A stretch of 64,000 bases of DNA from Helicobacter pylori. Its GTDB lineage: Bacteria > Campylobacterota > Campylobacteria > Campylobacterales > Helicobacteraceae. Of the stretch, positions 44,766 to 53,608 are shown piece by piece. The translations under genes were made by a program, and so were the position numbers. The DNA lies in the NCBI RefSeq assembly GCF_016755635.1, contig NZ_CP051500.1:1054001-1118000 (forward strand), read 5' to 3'. The number at the start of each line of letters is the position of its first letter. Position 1 is the first letter of the stretch. The notes under the pieces are model-generated. The model made no database searches, had not been told where the DNA came from, and saw only the letters and a list, made by a program, of their open reading frames with translations.

Positions 44766-45197
44766 ATGTTAGAGATGAGTTTGCAAGCATTAAATACACA
44801 AGATTCTTCTGTGATGGCTCAATCCTTGCTTGTCCATGCCTTTTTTGCCGCTTTGCTTGCCCTAGCCTTTATGATCAATCTTTACACCCTTTTTAAAGAA
44901 AAGAATTTTATCCAATTGAACAAAAAAATCTATCTTGTCATGCCAGCGATTTACATTCTTTTAAGCATCGCTCTTTTGAGCGGGATTTTTATTTGGGCAA
45001 TGCAACAATTTGAATTTTCTTTTAGCGCTGTTGCCATGCTTTTAGGGCTGTTGTTGATGCTTATAGCAGAAATCAAACGCCATAAAAGCGTGAAATTCGC
45101 TATCACTAAAAAAGAAAGGATGGAAGCGTATATTAAAAAGGCTAAAATCCTGTATTTTTTAGAAACGATTCTTATTGTTGTGTTAATGGGCCTTTGA
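44766..45197 (+). CDS. Four-helix membrane protein of unknown function
   Basis: These 143 residues contain about four hydrophobic segments (SLLVHAFFAALLALAFMINL, VMPAIYILLSIALLSGIF, AVAMLLGLLLMLIAEI and ILYFLETILIVVLMGL) and a basic loop before the last. No motif is recognised. The stop is directly adjacent to the rsmE ATG (TGAATG), so it is co-transcribed with rsmE. It corresponds to HP0375 by recall. Confidence 0.82.
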   Translation: MLEMSLQALNTQDSSVMAQSLLVHAFFAALLALAFMINLYTLFKEKNFIQLNKKIYLVMPAIYILLSIALLSGIFIWAMQQFEFSFSAVAMLLGLLLMLIAEIKRHKSVKFAITKKERMEAYIKKAKILYFLETILIVVLMGL

Positions 45198-45878
45198 ATG
45201 CGTTTTGTCTACCACCCTTTAGCCAAAGAGCCTGTTTTAAAAATAGAAGGCGAGAGTTATACGCATTTATACCGCTCAAGGCGTATCAAAAGCGCGAGTC
45301 GTTTGGATTTAAGGAATTTAAAAGACGGCTTTTTATACACCTATGAGCATGCAGAAATCACTAAAAAACATGCCCTTTTAAGGCTGGTGGGCGCGCAAGC
45401 GTTAGAGGTTATGGCTAGTAAAAAAACGCATTTGATTTTAAGCGTGATTGAAATCAAAAACATTGAAAAAATTCTACCCTTTTTAAACCAGTTGGGCGTG
45501 AGCAAGTTGAGTTTGTTCTATGCGGATTTTAGCCAACGCAATGAAAAAATAGACAGCGCCAAGCTAGAGCGCTTTCAAAAGATTTTGATCCATTCTTGCG
45601 AGCAATGCGGCCGCAGCGCTTTAATGGAATTGGAAGCGTTTTCAAATACCAAAGAGGTGTTAAAAGCTTACCCAAAAGCGAGCGTTTTGGATTTTAAGGG
45701 TGAAACTTTGCCCGCAAGCGCGAATTTTGAAAAGGGCGTTATCATAGGGCCTGAAGGGGGCTTTAGCGAACCAGAAAGAGGGTATTTTAAAGAGCGTGAA
45801 ATTTATCGCATCCCGTTAGATATGGTGCTAAAGTCTGAGAGCGCATGCGTGTTTGTAGCGAGTATCGCACAAATTTAG
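45198..45878 (+). CDS. rsmE: 16S rRNA (uracil-1498-N3)-methyltransferase
   Basis: This SPOUT methyltransferase acts on helix 44 of 16S rRNA. It has 226 residues, with an N-terminal PUA-like domain and a C-terminal knotted domain carrying VIIGPEGGFSEPE. The final SxxLRxET-like segment reads MVLKSESACVFVASIAQI, slightly degenerate but consistent. No gap separates it from the upstream membrane protein gene. It corresponds to HP0374 by recall. Confidence 0.9.
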   Translation: MRFVYHPLAKEPVLKIEGESYTHLYRSRRIKSASRLDLRNLKDGFLYTYEHAEITKKHALLRLVGAQALEVMASKKTHLILSVIEIKNIEKILPFLNQLGVSKLSLFYADFSQRNEKIDSAKLERFQKILIHSCEQCGRSALMELEAFSNTKEVLKAYPKASVLDFKGETLPASANFEKGVIIGPEGGFSEPERGYFKEREIYRIPLDMVLKSESACVFVASIAQI

Positions 45879-45890
45879 GGGGTATCGCAA

Positions 45891-45927
45891 AAGTTTTAAA
45901 AACAAAATTTTAAAAACTTAACTTTTT
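45891..45927 (+). terminator. AT-rich terminator between rsmE and homC
   Basis: AAGTTTT and AAAACTT arms, with a further four A-T pairs, form an imperfect AT stem, followed by AACTTTTT. A near-copy (GCAAAGTTTTAAAA) lies 50 nt further on, on the homC side. It probably ends rsmE transcription. Confidence 0.4.
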
Positions 45928-45962
45928 GCTCAAAAGCTTCAAGTAAAGCAAAGTTTTAAAAT

Positions 45963-48191
45963 TTAAAAAATCCACCCGTAATTAAAAAACACTTTAAAAT
46001 GACTGCCCCCTTCATTCAAAACAACAGAGTCCGCATAGATGCCATTATCAGAAGCGATTTTAATATCGCTTTGGATTAAAGGAACGCTAATACCTACAGA
46101 ATATTTAGAATGCTTGTAGCGGTAATTAAACCCAGTAACTATATCTAAATTACCGCTCCCTTTGACCTGGTTGAAAACATAGTAGCTATTGTATAAGCCC
46201 CTTAACCCCCCAAACACCCCAAAAGAGGAAGCAAAAACTTTTTTAGTGGGATTGCCTTGCTTTTTATTGGTATAAGTGGTGATGAAATCAAACAACACAT
46301 CCATTCCCCCACCATAGCTTAATTGCTGGATTTTTTCATCGTTAGCTTGAGCGTAGTTGTATTTGATGATGCCATAATAAGCTAACCCTATGTAGTCGTT
46401 GAAATAATGTTGGTAGCCTATTTTAACATTAACCCCTAAAATAGGGCTTCTAAAAGATTGTTGGGCGCTAGAAGTTAAAAAGCTTTGATTGAACGCATTA
46501 AACATGGAGCCAACAAAAGCTCTTGCGTTCAAACTGGCGTCTAAATAGTTGGCTTGGCTGCTCAAATTAGCGAAATTAATGGGAAGAGCGTTTTGATTGA
46601 TGAGCTGTTGCCAAACAGCGGTGGTAACCCCTATAAGCCCAGCGGGGACTTGAGCGCAATTCGTATAGATGGAATTGGGGTAATTGCTAGGGAAAGCGGG
46701 CTGATTTTTGCCGCCAAAACGAGAGCAAACATTATAGTCGTAACCATCATGGTCTCGCACTTCATGCCCGTTGCTAAATTCTAGCTCTTCTTTCCCGTTT
46801 TTCTCCACTTCATGCCCGCCTTCACACCGCACTTCTGGCCCGTTTCCTTCTTGGCACAAGCGCACCCTTTGATAAGTCATGTTCCCGTTATGGGTATAAC
46901 CTAAAGTATGGCCGTATTCATGGATAATATCTCTTAATGCCAAAATAGCAACTTTATTCAAATTTTTGCCAAACAATTTTTCAGGGTTTAAGGCAAAAGG
47001 CGCTATCCCTAAAACACCTTGATTGAAGCCATCATTATTAGGATCGTTTGCACTGCCCAGTTGGGATCCTAGCCCTAAAAACCCCTTGGCCGCATTCAAG
47101 AGGTTCACCGTAAGCTCATTAGCGACTCTATAACTATTGATAACTTCTTCTGGGGTTAGCACATATTTTTCATCTTTAGGATCAACAAGCCCGTTATTAA
47201 AAGGATTCACGCATTTAGGGTAATCAATACCGCACTCTGATGGGCTGTTAGAAAATTGGAAAGGGGCGTTTAAAACGGCTTCTTCCCAAGATTTGGAGTC
47301 AAACACCGCAATCATATCTAACATTAAATTGGTCAATTTTTCTGCGGTTTGCGGGGTGAAAGACACCGAAGCGACTTGACAACTCTTTTTATAACCAGGG
47401 CATTCATAATGAGGTTTAGGAGAAGCAAGAGGGCCACTAGGATCATTATTGCCGCTAGAAAACGGGTCTGTATTCTCATAAGTCATTTGAAGATTGGTCG
47501 TGATCTGACTGAGCTTTTCAAACAAACTCTGCGTGTTAGCGTCAGAAAAGGGGGTGGTAGTGGTTTGGAGTTGTTGGAGGCCATCGGAGTTGAATGGCGA
47601 ATCGTTTGAAAAATTATTAAACAGGCTTGCCGGCAGAATGATTTGAGAATCTTTAGGGATAGTTTCTATCACGCCTAAATTGACTACCTTGCCTTGAGCG
47701 TCTGTATAACTCAATTCAATATTGTTTAAATTGTAGGGCAGAAAGTTTTGTATCACAACCACGCTGTTATTGCCATAGCCTTCAAACTCGGCATTATCCT
47801 TATTGTATGCCATCACATACACAGGGTTTTGAGAATAAAAAGTTAAGCCGTTGCCGTTGATATTAGCCGCTGTGAATAACTCAGTCGCTTTTTCTAAAAT
47901 GGTGCTTTGGAGGATGTAGTATCTCCCATAAACGCTTTGTGGGGTGGCTGTATCGCTTTTGTTTTGTTCTTTAGGTTGTTCGTTAGTTTGTGGGTGGGTT
48001 AGGGGGTTTTTTTGGATTTTTTGGGTGTTTTGAGCTGTCGCTTCTTCTTTAGTTTGCGCGCCTTCTAATAACCCGGTTTCAAACCCGGCTTCTATAAAAA
48101 AGCCGTCTTTTTGGTGTTTTTGAAAGGCTTCTAAAGGGTTGAATAAGCCGATTAAAGACAAGCAAATCGTTTTACTAACGAATCTTAGCAT
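45963..48191 (-). CDS. homC: Hom-family outer membrane protein
   Basis: This 742-residue outer membrane protein of the H. pylori Hom subfamily has a signal peptide (ICLSLIGLFNPLEA). A variable Gln/Asn-rich segment follows near residues 45-85. A long surface domain has cysteine-bounded loops. The C-terminal beta barrel ends in KVFFNYGWIF, with the terminal Phe and alternating aromatics needed for BAM insertion. HEYGHTLGYTHNGNM in the surface domain matches the metzincin zinc pattern HExxHxxGxxH plus a following Met. It corresponds to HP0373/HomC by recall; HomB-type relatives are adhesins. Confidence 0.88.
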   Translation of the reverse strand: MLRFVSKTICLSLIGLFNPLEAFQKHQKDGFFIEAGFETGLLEGAQTKEEATAQNTQKIQKNPLTHPQTNEQPKEQNKSDTATPQSVYGRYYILQSTILEKATELFTAANINGNGLTFYSQNPVYVMAYNKDNAEFEGYGNNSVVVIQNFLPYNLNNIELSYTDAQGKVVNLGVIETIPKDSQIILPASLFNNFSNDSPFNSDGLQQLQTTTTPFSDANTQSLFEKLSQITTNLQMTYENTDPFSSGNNDPSGPLASPKPHYECPGYKKSCQVASVSFTPQTAEKLTNLMLDMIAVFDSKSWEEAVLNAPFQFSNSPSECGIDYPKCVNPFNNGLVDPKDEKYVLTPEEVINSYRVANELTVNLLNAAKGFLGLGSQLGSANDPNNDGFNQGVLGIAPFALNPEKLFGKNLNKVAILALRDIIHEYGHTLGYTHNGNMTYQRVRLCQEGNGPEVRCEGGHEVEKNGKEELEFSNGHEVRDHDGYDYNVCSRFGGKNQPAFPSNYPNSIYTNCAQVPAGLIGVTTAVWQQLINQNALPINFANLSSQANYLDASLNARAFVGSMFNAFNQSFLTSSAQQSFRSPILGVNVKIGYQHYFNDYIGLAYYGIIKYNYAQANDEKIQQLSYGGGMDVLFDFITTYTNKKQGNPTKKVFASSFGVFGGLRGLYNSYYVFNQVKGSGNLDIVTGFNYRYKHSKYSVGISVPLIQSDIKIASDNGIYADSVVLNEGGSHFKVFFNYGWIF

Positions 48192-48260
48192 GGTAATTTC
48201 CTAAACGGTTTAGCGTTTTGTTCTCAAAGAGTTTGTGACTCAATCAAACTGAAGTTTCGT

Positions 48261-48266
48261 ATTATA
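48261..48266 (-). promoter_or_regulatory. -10 box for homC
   Basis: A minus-strand TATAAT lies 70 nt upstream of the homC ATG. I see no long homopolymer or CT tract in the leader, so no obvious phase variation of this gene. Confidence 0.5.
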
Positions 48267-48349
48267 ATACATTTTTGAGAAATTGCGGTATTGTTTGTAT
48301 TAAAAAATAAACAACGCTCAAAGGATAAGCGCTTTTATCTTCCTTCAAA

Positions 48350-48916
48350 TCACTTTAAAATTTTAGGCAAAGTGATGCCCACTTGCCCTTGATACTTACC
48401 GCCTCTGTCTTTATAGCTTTGCTCACACACTTCATCGCCTTGTAAAAACACCACTTGTGCGATCCCCTCATTGGCATAGACTTTAGCCGGCAGATTAGTG
48501 GTGTTAGAAATTTCAATCGTGATATAGCCTTCAAATTCCGGCTCAAAAGGCGTAACATTCACAATAATCCCACACCTGGCATAAGTGCTTTTGCCTAAAC
48601 AAATCGCTAAGGTGTCTTTAGGCATTTTAAAATACTCTATCGTATGGGCTAGGGCGAACGCGTTAGCGGGTAAGATAAAAAAGCCCTCTTGACTGGCATC
48701 AATTTTAGTCGCGTTGTTAGGGTCAAAGTTTTTAGGGTCAATTAAAGCGTTCTTGTTATCAAAGAGCATGAACTCACTCCCCACCCTAATATCATACCCA
48801 TAACTGCTCAAACCATAGCTGATCACATTCTTACCGACTTGCTTTTCGCAAAAAGGGCTAATCATGTCATGCTCTAAACTCATTTTTTTAATCCAAGAAT
48901 CCGCTTTCAATCCCAT
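48350..48916 (-). CDS. dcd: dCTP deaminase
   Basis: This enzyme converts dCTP to dUTP for thymidylate synthesis. Starting at MGLKADSW it has 188 residues, the usual size; a GTG two codons upstream is closer to AAAGG and is an alternative. Family motifs include [14 protein letters not shown] near residue 33, GKSTYARCG and the nucleotide-binding [14 protein letters not shown]. It diverges from accB across about 130 nt. Confidence 0.94.
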   Translation of the reverse strand: MGLKADSWIKKMSLEHDMISPFCEKQVGKNVISYGLSSYGYDIRVGSEFMLFDNKNALIDPKNFDPNNATKIDASQEGFFILPANAFALAHTIEYFKMPKDTLAICLGKSTYARCGIIVNVTPFEPEFEGYITIEISNTTNLPAKVYANEGIAQVVFLQGDEVCEQSYKDRGGKYQGQVGITLPKILK

Positions 48917-49045
48917 ATACACAAAGCCTTTAAAGTTTGTTAATAATTATGTTATTATAACAATAATTTTTTGCTAAAAACGCTTATGGTTAGTAAGATG
49001 ATGTGTTTGTGGCATATTTTAAAATAATATAAGGAATAGATCGTT

Positions 49046-49516
49046 ATGAACCTTTCTGAAATTGAAGAGTTGATCAAAGAATTTAAAGCTTCTGATTTAG
49101 GGCATTTGAAATTAAAGCATGAGCATTTTGAGTTGGTTTTGGATAAAGAATCCGCTTATGCGAAAAAAAATGCACTAAATCCCGCCCATTCTCCAGCTCC
49201 CATTATGGTAGAAGCGAGCATGCCAAGCGTTCAAACCCCTGTGCCTATGGTATGCACCCCTATTGTGGATAAAAAAGAAGATTTCGTGCTTTCGCCTATG
49301 GTAGGCACTTTTTATCATGCGCCTTCACCTGGGGCTGAGCCTTATGTCAAAGCGGGCGATACGCTTAAGAAAGGGCAAATCGTGGGCATTGTAGAAGCGA
49401 TGAAAATCATGAATGAAATTGAAGTGGAATACCCTTGCAAGGTGGTTTCTGTTGAAGTGGGGGACGCCCAGCCGGTAGAATACGGCACGAAACTCATCAA
49501 AGTTGAAAAGCTTTAA
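49046..49516 (+). CDS. accB: Biotin carboxyl carrier protein of acetyl-CoA carboxylase
   Basis: This carrier swings biotin between biotin carboxylase and carboxyltransferase in fatty-acid synthesis. It has 156 residues. A charged N-terminal region and Ala/Pro-rich linker (about 50-75) precede the biotinyl domain with the target Lys in VEAMKIMNEIE. AAGGAA lies upstream of the ATG. accC follows after 5 nt. Confidence 0.96.
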   Translation: MNLSEIEELIKEFKASDLGHLKLKHEHFELVLDKESAYAKKNALNPAHSPAPIMVEASMPSVQTPVPMVCTPIVDKKEDFVLSPMVGTFYHAPSPGAEPYVKAGDTLKKGQIVGIVEAMKIMNEIEVEYPCKVVSVEVGDAQPVEYGTKLIKVEKL

Positions 49517-49521
49517 AATCC

Positions 49522-50889
49522 ATGAACAAAGAAAATAAAAAGGTAGAAAAAAAAGAGCTTTCGCGCATTTTGATCGCTAATAGAGGTGAGATCGCTTTAA
49601 GAGCGATCCAAACCATTCAAGAAATGGGCAAAGAATCCATAGCCATTTATTCTATCGCTGACAAGGACGCCCACTACCTCAATACAGCTAACGCAAAAGT
49701 GTGTATAGGGGGGGAAAAATCCAGCGAGAGTTACTTGAATATCCCTGCAATCATTAGCGCGGCGGAATTGTTTGAAGCGGATGCGATTTTCCCTGGGTAT
49801 GGGTTTTTGAGCGAGAATCAGAATTTTGTAGAGATTTGCTCGCACCATTCTTTAGAATTTATTGGCCCGAGCGCGAAAGTCATGGCTTTAATGAGTGACA
49901 AATCCAAAGCCAAAAGCGTGATGAAAGAAGCCGGCATGCCTGTGATTGAAGGCAGTGATGGGCTGCTTAAAAGCTATCAAGAAGCTGAAGAAATCGCTGA
50001 TAAAATCGGCTACCCTGTCATCATCAAAGCGGCCGCTGGTGGGGGCGGGAGAGGCATGCGTGTCGTAGAAGATAAATCCAAGCTCAAAAACCTTTATCTA
50101 GCCGCAGAAACGGAAGCTTTGAGCGCGTTTGGCGATGGGAGCGTGTATTTAGAAAAATTCATCAACAAGCCTAAACACATTGAAGTCCAAATTCTAGCCG
50201 ATAAGCATGGCAATGTCATTCATGTGGGCGAAAGGGATTGTTCGGTGCAAAGACGCCAACAAAAGCTCATTGAAGAAACCCCGGCAGTGGTTTTAGAAGA
50301 GGGCGTTCGTAAGCGTTTGCTAGAAACAGCGATCAAGGCCGCTAAATACATCGGCTATGTGGGGGCTGGGACTTTTGAATTTTTGCTCGATTCTAACATG
50401 AAAGATTTTTATTTCATGGAGATGAACACTCGTTTGCAAGTGGAACACACCATTAGCGAAATGGTGAGCGGGTTAAACCTCATTGAATGGATGATTAAAA
50501 TCGCTCAAGGCGAAGAATTGCCCAAGCAAGAAAGCTTTTCCCTCAAAGGGCATGCGATAGAATGCAGGATCACTGCAGAAGATCCTAAAAAATTCTACCC
50601 AAGCCCGGGTAAAATCACCGAATGGATCGCCCCTGGTGGGGTGAATGTGCGCCTTGATTCGCATGTGCATGCTAATTATGTCGTGCCCACGCACTATGAT
50701 TCTATGATTGGCAAGCTCATTGTGTGGGGTGAAAACAGAGAAAGAGCGATCGCTAAGATGAAAAGGGCTTTAAAGGAATTTAAAGTAGAAGGCATTAAAA
50801 CGACCATTCCTTTCCACCTTGAAATGCTTGAAAATGCGGATTTCAGGCAAGCAAAAATCCACACGAAGTATTTAGAAGAAAATTTTTAA
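49522..50889 (+). CDS. accC: Biotin carboxylase subunit of acetyl-CoA carboxylase
   Basis: This ATP-grasp enzyme carboxylates the AccB biotin. It has 455 residues, starting with a basic N-terminal extension before ILIANRGEIALRAIQ. The glycine-rich ATP loop AAAGGGGRGM and the catalytic MNTRLQVEHTISEM are intact. The last 80 nt of the gene are repeated 1,047 bp downstream (one mismatch), which marks the edge of an inserted cassette; the coding frame is not disturbed. Confidence 0.96.
   Translation: MNKENKKVEKKELSRILIANRGEIALRAIQTIQEMGKESIAIYSIADKDAHYLNTANAKVCIGGEKSSESYLNIPAIISAAELFEADAIFPGYGFLSENQNFVEICSHHSLEFIGPSAKVMALMSDKSKAKSVMKEAGMPVIEGSDGLLKSYQEAEEIADKIGYPVIIKAAAGGGGRGMRVVEDKSKLKNLYLAAETEALSAFGDGSVYLEKFINKPKHIEVQILADKHGNVIHVGERDCSVQRRQQKLIEETPAVVLEEGVRKRLLETAIKAAKYIGYVGAGTFEFLLDSNMKDFYFMEMNTRLQVEHTISEMVSGLNLIEWMIKIAQGEELPKQESFSLKGHAIECRITAEDPKKFYPSPGKITEWIAPGGVNVRLDSHVHANYVVPTHYDSMIGKLIVWGENRERAIAKMKRALKEFKVEGIKTTIPFHLEMLENADFRQAKIHTKYLEENF
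50810..50889 (+). repeat. 80-bp direct repeat, copy 1 (accC 3' end)
   Basis: This copy is the last 80 nt of accC including the stop codon. It matches 51857-51936 in the same orientation with one mismatch (A to G, at 50874 versus 51921). Together the two copies frame the FkbM-type gene. Confidence 0.95.
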
Positions 50890-50911
50890 ACTTAATTGCA
50901 AGGAGATTTTA

Positions 50912-51852
50912 ATGAAGCAAGTGATTAAAAGGGTTCTTAAGGGTTTGTTACCCAATCGGTTTTTAAACGCATATCGTAATATTGAAGACTTGGGAGCGAT
51001 TAAAGAGCAAATTAACTCTATAGCCAATCAAGTCAATTCCATTCTTTGGCGAGCTGAAAAGGTAATGTCTATCAATGAATTGTTTGTTGAAACCCCTAAA
51101 GAGAAAGTAGAGGGGTTCATTAAGAGCTTACACCCCATCAAGACCGAGCATGAGCTGGTGCGTTGGGGAGCCAAGCATGATGGGGGCTATTTGATACCCA
51201 ATGATTTTGAAGGGATCGAAGCGCTTTTCTCGCCAGGCGTGGGAGGTGAGAGTGCATTTGAAGAAGATTTTTACCGCCATTGCAAGCCTACAAACCCTAA
51301 CGATATATATATATATATATGGCAGACAAATCGGTCAATGAGCCGATATTGAACATCCCCAAAGAAAACTACTCCTTTATCAAAAAATTCATCGGTTGTT
51401 CCAACGACAAAGACTTCATCACTCTAGACACTTGGGTCAATAACTCTCAAGTGGGCGAAGGGGATTTAATGTTACAAATGGACATTGAAGGGGGCGAATA
51501 CCTCGCTCTCATCAATGCGAGCGATGCGCTATTGGATCGCTTCAGAATCATTGCTCTAGAGATTCATCAGCTGAAATATTTGTGGGATAACAACTATTTT
51601 GAAGTGATCCAGAGCGCTATGAATAAGATTTTAAAAACGCATTATTGCGTGCATTTGCACCCCAATAATTGTTGTGCCCCTCACCATCACAATGGGGTGG
51701 ATATCGTTGAAGTCATAGAATGCACTTTCATCAGAAAGGATCGGGTAAAACACATCTTGGGCTATTGCGATGAGTTCCCACATCCATTAGACACGGACAA
51801 TGTGGTTGGAAACCCCACGCTTATCCTACCCAGAAATTGGTATGGAGGCTGA
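50912..51852 (+). pseudogene. FkbM-type methyltransferase gene, frameshifted at an (AT)9 repeat (phase OFF)
   Basis: The gene is split into two frames: 50912-51352 (146 residues, ending with 16 out-of-frame residues) and 51319-51852. With one AT unit fewer, or two more, it would read through as one protein of about 312 residues. The first half has a helical start and a RWGAKHDGGYLIP ... FSPGVGGESAFEEDF block. The second has the SAM/FkbM core QMDIEGGEYLAL and a His/Cys-rich segment (HPNNCCAPHHH). FkbM-like enzymes O-methylate small molecules or glycans, so LPS or glycan methylation is plausible but unproven. A strong AAGGAG site precedes the ATG. It lies between 80-bp direct repeats and was probably acquired. 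Confidence 0.85.
51303..51320 (+). repeat. (AT)9 simple repeat, phase-variation switch
   Basis: Nine uninterrupted AT units lie inside the FkbM-type coding region, encoding IYIYI. Slippage by one unit changes the frame; 8 or 11 units would restore it, given the flanking codons. Confidence 0.9.
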
Positions 51853-51856
51853 AAGT

Positions 51857-51936
51857 CTTTCCACCTTGAAATGCTTGAAAATGCGGATTTCAGGCAAGCA
51901 AAAATCCACACGAAGTATTTGGAAGAAAATTTTTAA
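51857..51936 (+). repeat. 80-bp direct repeat, copy 2 (ectopic accC 3' end)
   Basis: This non-coding copy of the accC tail lies 4 nt after the FkbM-type stop codon, with 79 of 80 positions identical to copy 1. It probably marks the right boundary of an insertion that duplicated its target. Confidence 0.95.
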
Positions 51937-52005
51937 GTTTTAAGGATTTTAAACGATCGGAAAAAATCAGCATTAAATTTTATGATTTTATAGTAAAGTT
52001 TTTTC

Positions 52006-52968
52006 ATGCAAACCTTGTTCAAAGAAGTTACCCCTAAACGCTATGTCAATGGCAATGAGATGAAAGAAAATTCTAGCAATGTTTTAGATCAGTATTTCAC
52101 TAAGCCTAGTGTGGCTTTAAAATGCTTTCAAAAAGCTTGTGAAGTTATTAAAAAATACGAAAATCTAGATGACTTTATTTTTTTAGAGCCAAGCGCAGGC
52201 GATGGGGTGTTTTATGACTTGTTTCCTAAAAATAGACGCATTGGTATAGACATTGAACCCAAAAGAGATGGATTTATTCAATGCGATTTTTTAAATTATA
52301 AACTGCCCACGCATCAAAAAGTGATTTGCTTGGGCAATCCTCCTTTTGGGCATCGTGGGGTTATGGCGTTAGAATTTATCAACCATGCTAGAAATTGTGA
52401 TTTTGTGTGTTTTATCTTGCCCATGTTTTTTGAAAGTCAAGGAAAAGGTTCTATTAAGTATCGTGTGAAAGGTTTGAATCTGCTTTATAGCGAACGCTTA
52501 GAAAAAAATGCGTTTATAGATTTTAAAAATAAAGAAGTGGATGTGCATTGCGTGTTTCAAATTTGGAGCAAAAAGTATCAAAATAAGAAAAGTGAATTTT
52601 CTTGGTATAAGAATCGCCATAAAGAACCCTTTAGCGAATATATCAAGGTTTTCACGGTTTCATTGGCTAAAAACAGAGAATGCGGTAAAGAGTGGATTTT
52701 TAATCAAAAAGCGTCTTTTTACATTTCATCAACTTTTTATAAAAGCACACAAATTGTAGAGAACTTTGAGGAAGTTAAGTATCAATCTGGTATTGCTGTG
52801 GTATTTACTAGCGCCAACAAGGTTTTAAACGCTAAATTAAAAAAACTATTCAAAGAGATTGATTGGACAAAATACGCAAGTTTAGCGACTAATTCTTGCT
52901 ATCATTTAGGCAAAAGTCATATTTTTCAAGCCCTACATGATCATTTGGATGGTTTAAAGGATAATTGA
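52006..52968 (+). CDS. DNA adenine N6-methyltransferase of a putative type II R-M pair
   Basis: This 320-residue methyltransferase has SAM motif I EPSAGDG (residues 61-67), acidic motif II (GIDIEP) and catalytic motif IV NPPF (111-114), the pattern of N6-adenine enzymes. The upstream DQYFTKPSVA block is also typical. The C-terminal 170 residues should include target recognition. No Shine-Dalgarno is visible, and TATAGT lies 12 nt before the ATG, so the mRNA may be leaderless. The stop overlaps the next ATG by one base. It is intact here. The recognition sequence cannot be read from the sequence. It probably corresponds to the HP0369/HP0368 region by recall. Confidence 0.82.
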   Translation: MQTLFKEVTPKRYVNGNEMKENSSNVLDQYFTKPSVALKCFQKACEVIKKYENLDDFIFLEPSAGDGVFYDLFPKNRRIGIDIEPKRDGFIQCDFLNYKLPTHQKVICLGNPPFGHRGVMALEFINHARNCDFVCFILPMFFESQGKGSIKYRVKGLNLLYSERLEKNAFIDFKNKEVDVHCVFQIWSKKYQNKKSEFSWYKNRHKEPFSEYIKVFTVSLAKNRECGKEWIFNQKASFYISSTFYKSTQIVENFEEVKYQSGIAVVFTSANKVLNAKLKKLFKEIDWTKYASLATNSCYHLGKSHIFQALHDHLDGLKDN

Positions 52969-53516
52969 TGGACTTAGAACAAACTTTTTTAAAAATTATT
53001 GAAAAAAAACATAAAGAATTGAATTTAGGGCAAGATTACAACGCTATTTTTTCAAAAATTAGAGATTTTGAAGCCAACGCTATAGGGCAGATTGGTGAAG
53101 AATTTTTAAAAAGTGTGCTTAACGCTATAGATGGAGTAATTAACGATGGCATTATTCATGATGAATACGATATTATGACAAAAAGCGGTGTGTCCTTTGA
53201 AGTTAAAACAGCGCAAAAAGGCAGAACTAACAACACTTTTCAGTTCAATGGCATAAACCCACGATACAACTATGATTTTTTGGTTTGCTTAGGAGTGTGC
53301 GAAGACCAATTGCTTTATAGAGTTTTTAAAAAAGATGAAATCCATTACATTCATAAAGAAAGAAAATACTTTATGAAACAAAATGAGTTTAAAAAGCAAC
53401 TGGTGCCAATGAATCCTGATAATCAAGTCAATTATAAGCTCACTCTCAATATTAAAGAACTGAAAGAAATTACAAACCTCATCAAAGAGTTAGAGAGAAT
53501 TTTAGAGTTAGATTAA
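52968..53516 (+). CDS. Putative PD-(D/E)XK restriction endonuclease
   Basis: This 182-residue protein is translationally coupled to the methyltransferase (TGATG overlap, AAAGGA about 8 nt upstream). It has a nuclease-like core: IGEEFLK near residue 42, Asp68 in DEYDIM, then Glu78 and Lys80 in SFEVKTAQKG. This spacing fits D-x(9)-E-x-K of the PD-(D/E)XK fold. The C-terminus is a charged helix ending LERILELD. The family name is not recognised; calling it the cognate restriction enzyme rests on the motif and its position. I used the ATG at 52968 rather than the adjacent TTG. Confidence 0.72.
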   Translation: MDLEQTFLKIIEKKHKELNLGQDYNAIFSKIRDFEANAIGQIGEEFLKSVLNAIDGVINDGIIHDEYDIMTKSGVSFEVKTAQKGRTNNTFQFNGINPRYNYDFLVCLGVCEDQLLYRVFKKDEIHYIHKERKYFMKQNEFKKQLVPMNPDNQVNYKLTLNIKELKEITNLIKELERILELD

Positions 53517-53552
53517 TATTTTTAGATAGAATTGAGTGGAACAAAATGTTTT

Positions 53553-53570
53553 TAGGAATAGAGTTTGCTT
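53553..53570 (+). promoter_or_regulatory. Sigma-54 promoter for the HP0367-pseC unit
   Basis: TAGGAAT and TTTGCTT place GG and GC exactly 10 nt apart (53555-53556 and 53567-53568), as RpoN promoters require. The predicted transcription start near 53580 lies about 29 nt upstream of the ATG. In H. pylori, sigma-54 serves mainly flagellar genes. Confidence 0.7.
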
Positions 53571-53608
53571 ATCTTGTCTTTAAGAAATAAAATGAAGTGG
53601 AGGATAGG

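Noticed and set aside
48917-48922. GTG start two codons upstream for dcd
   Set aside because: It sits closer to AAAGG, but MGLKADSW gives the usual 188-residue length; kept as an alternative only.
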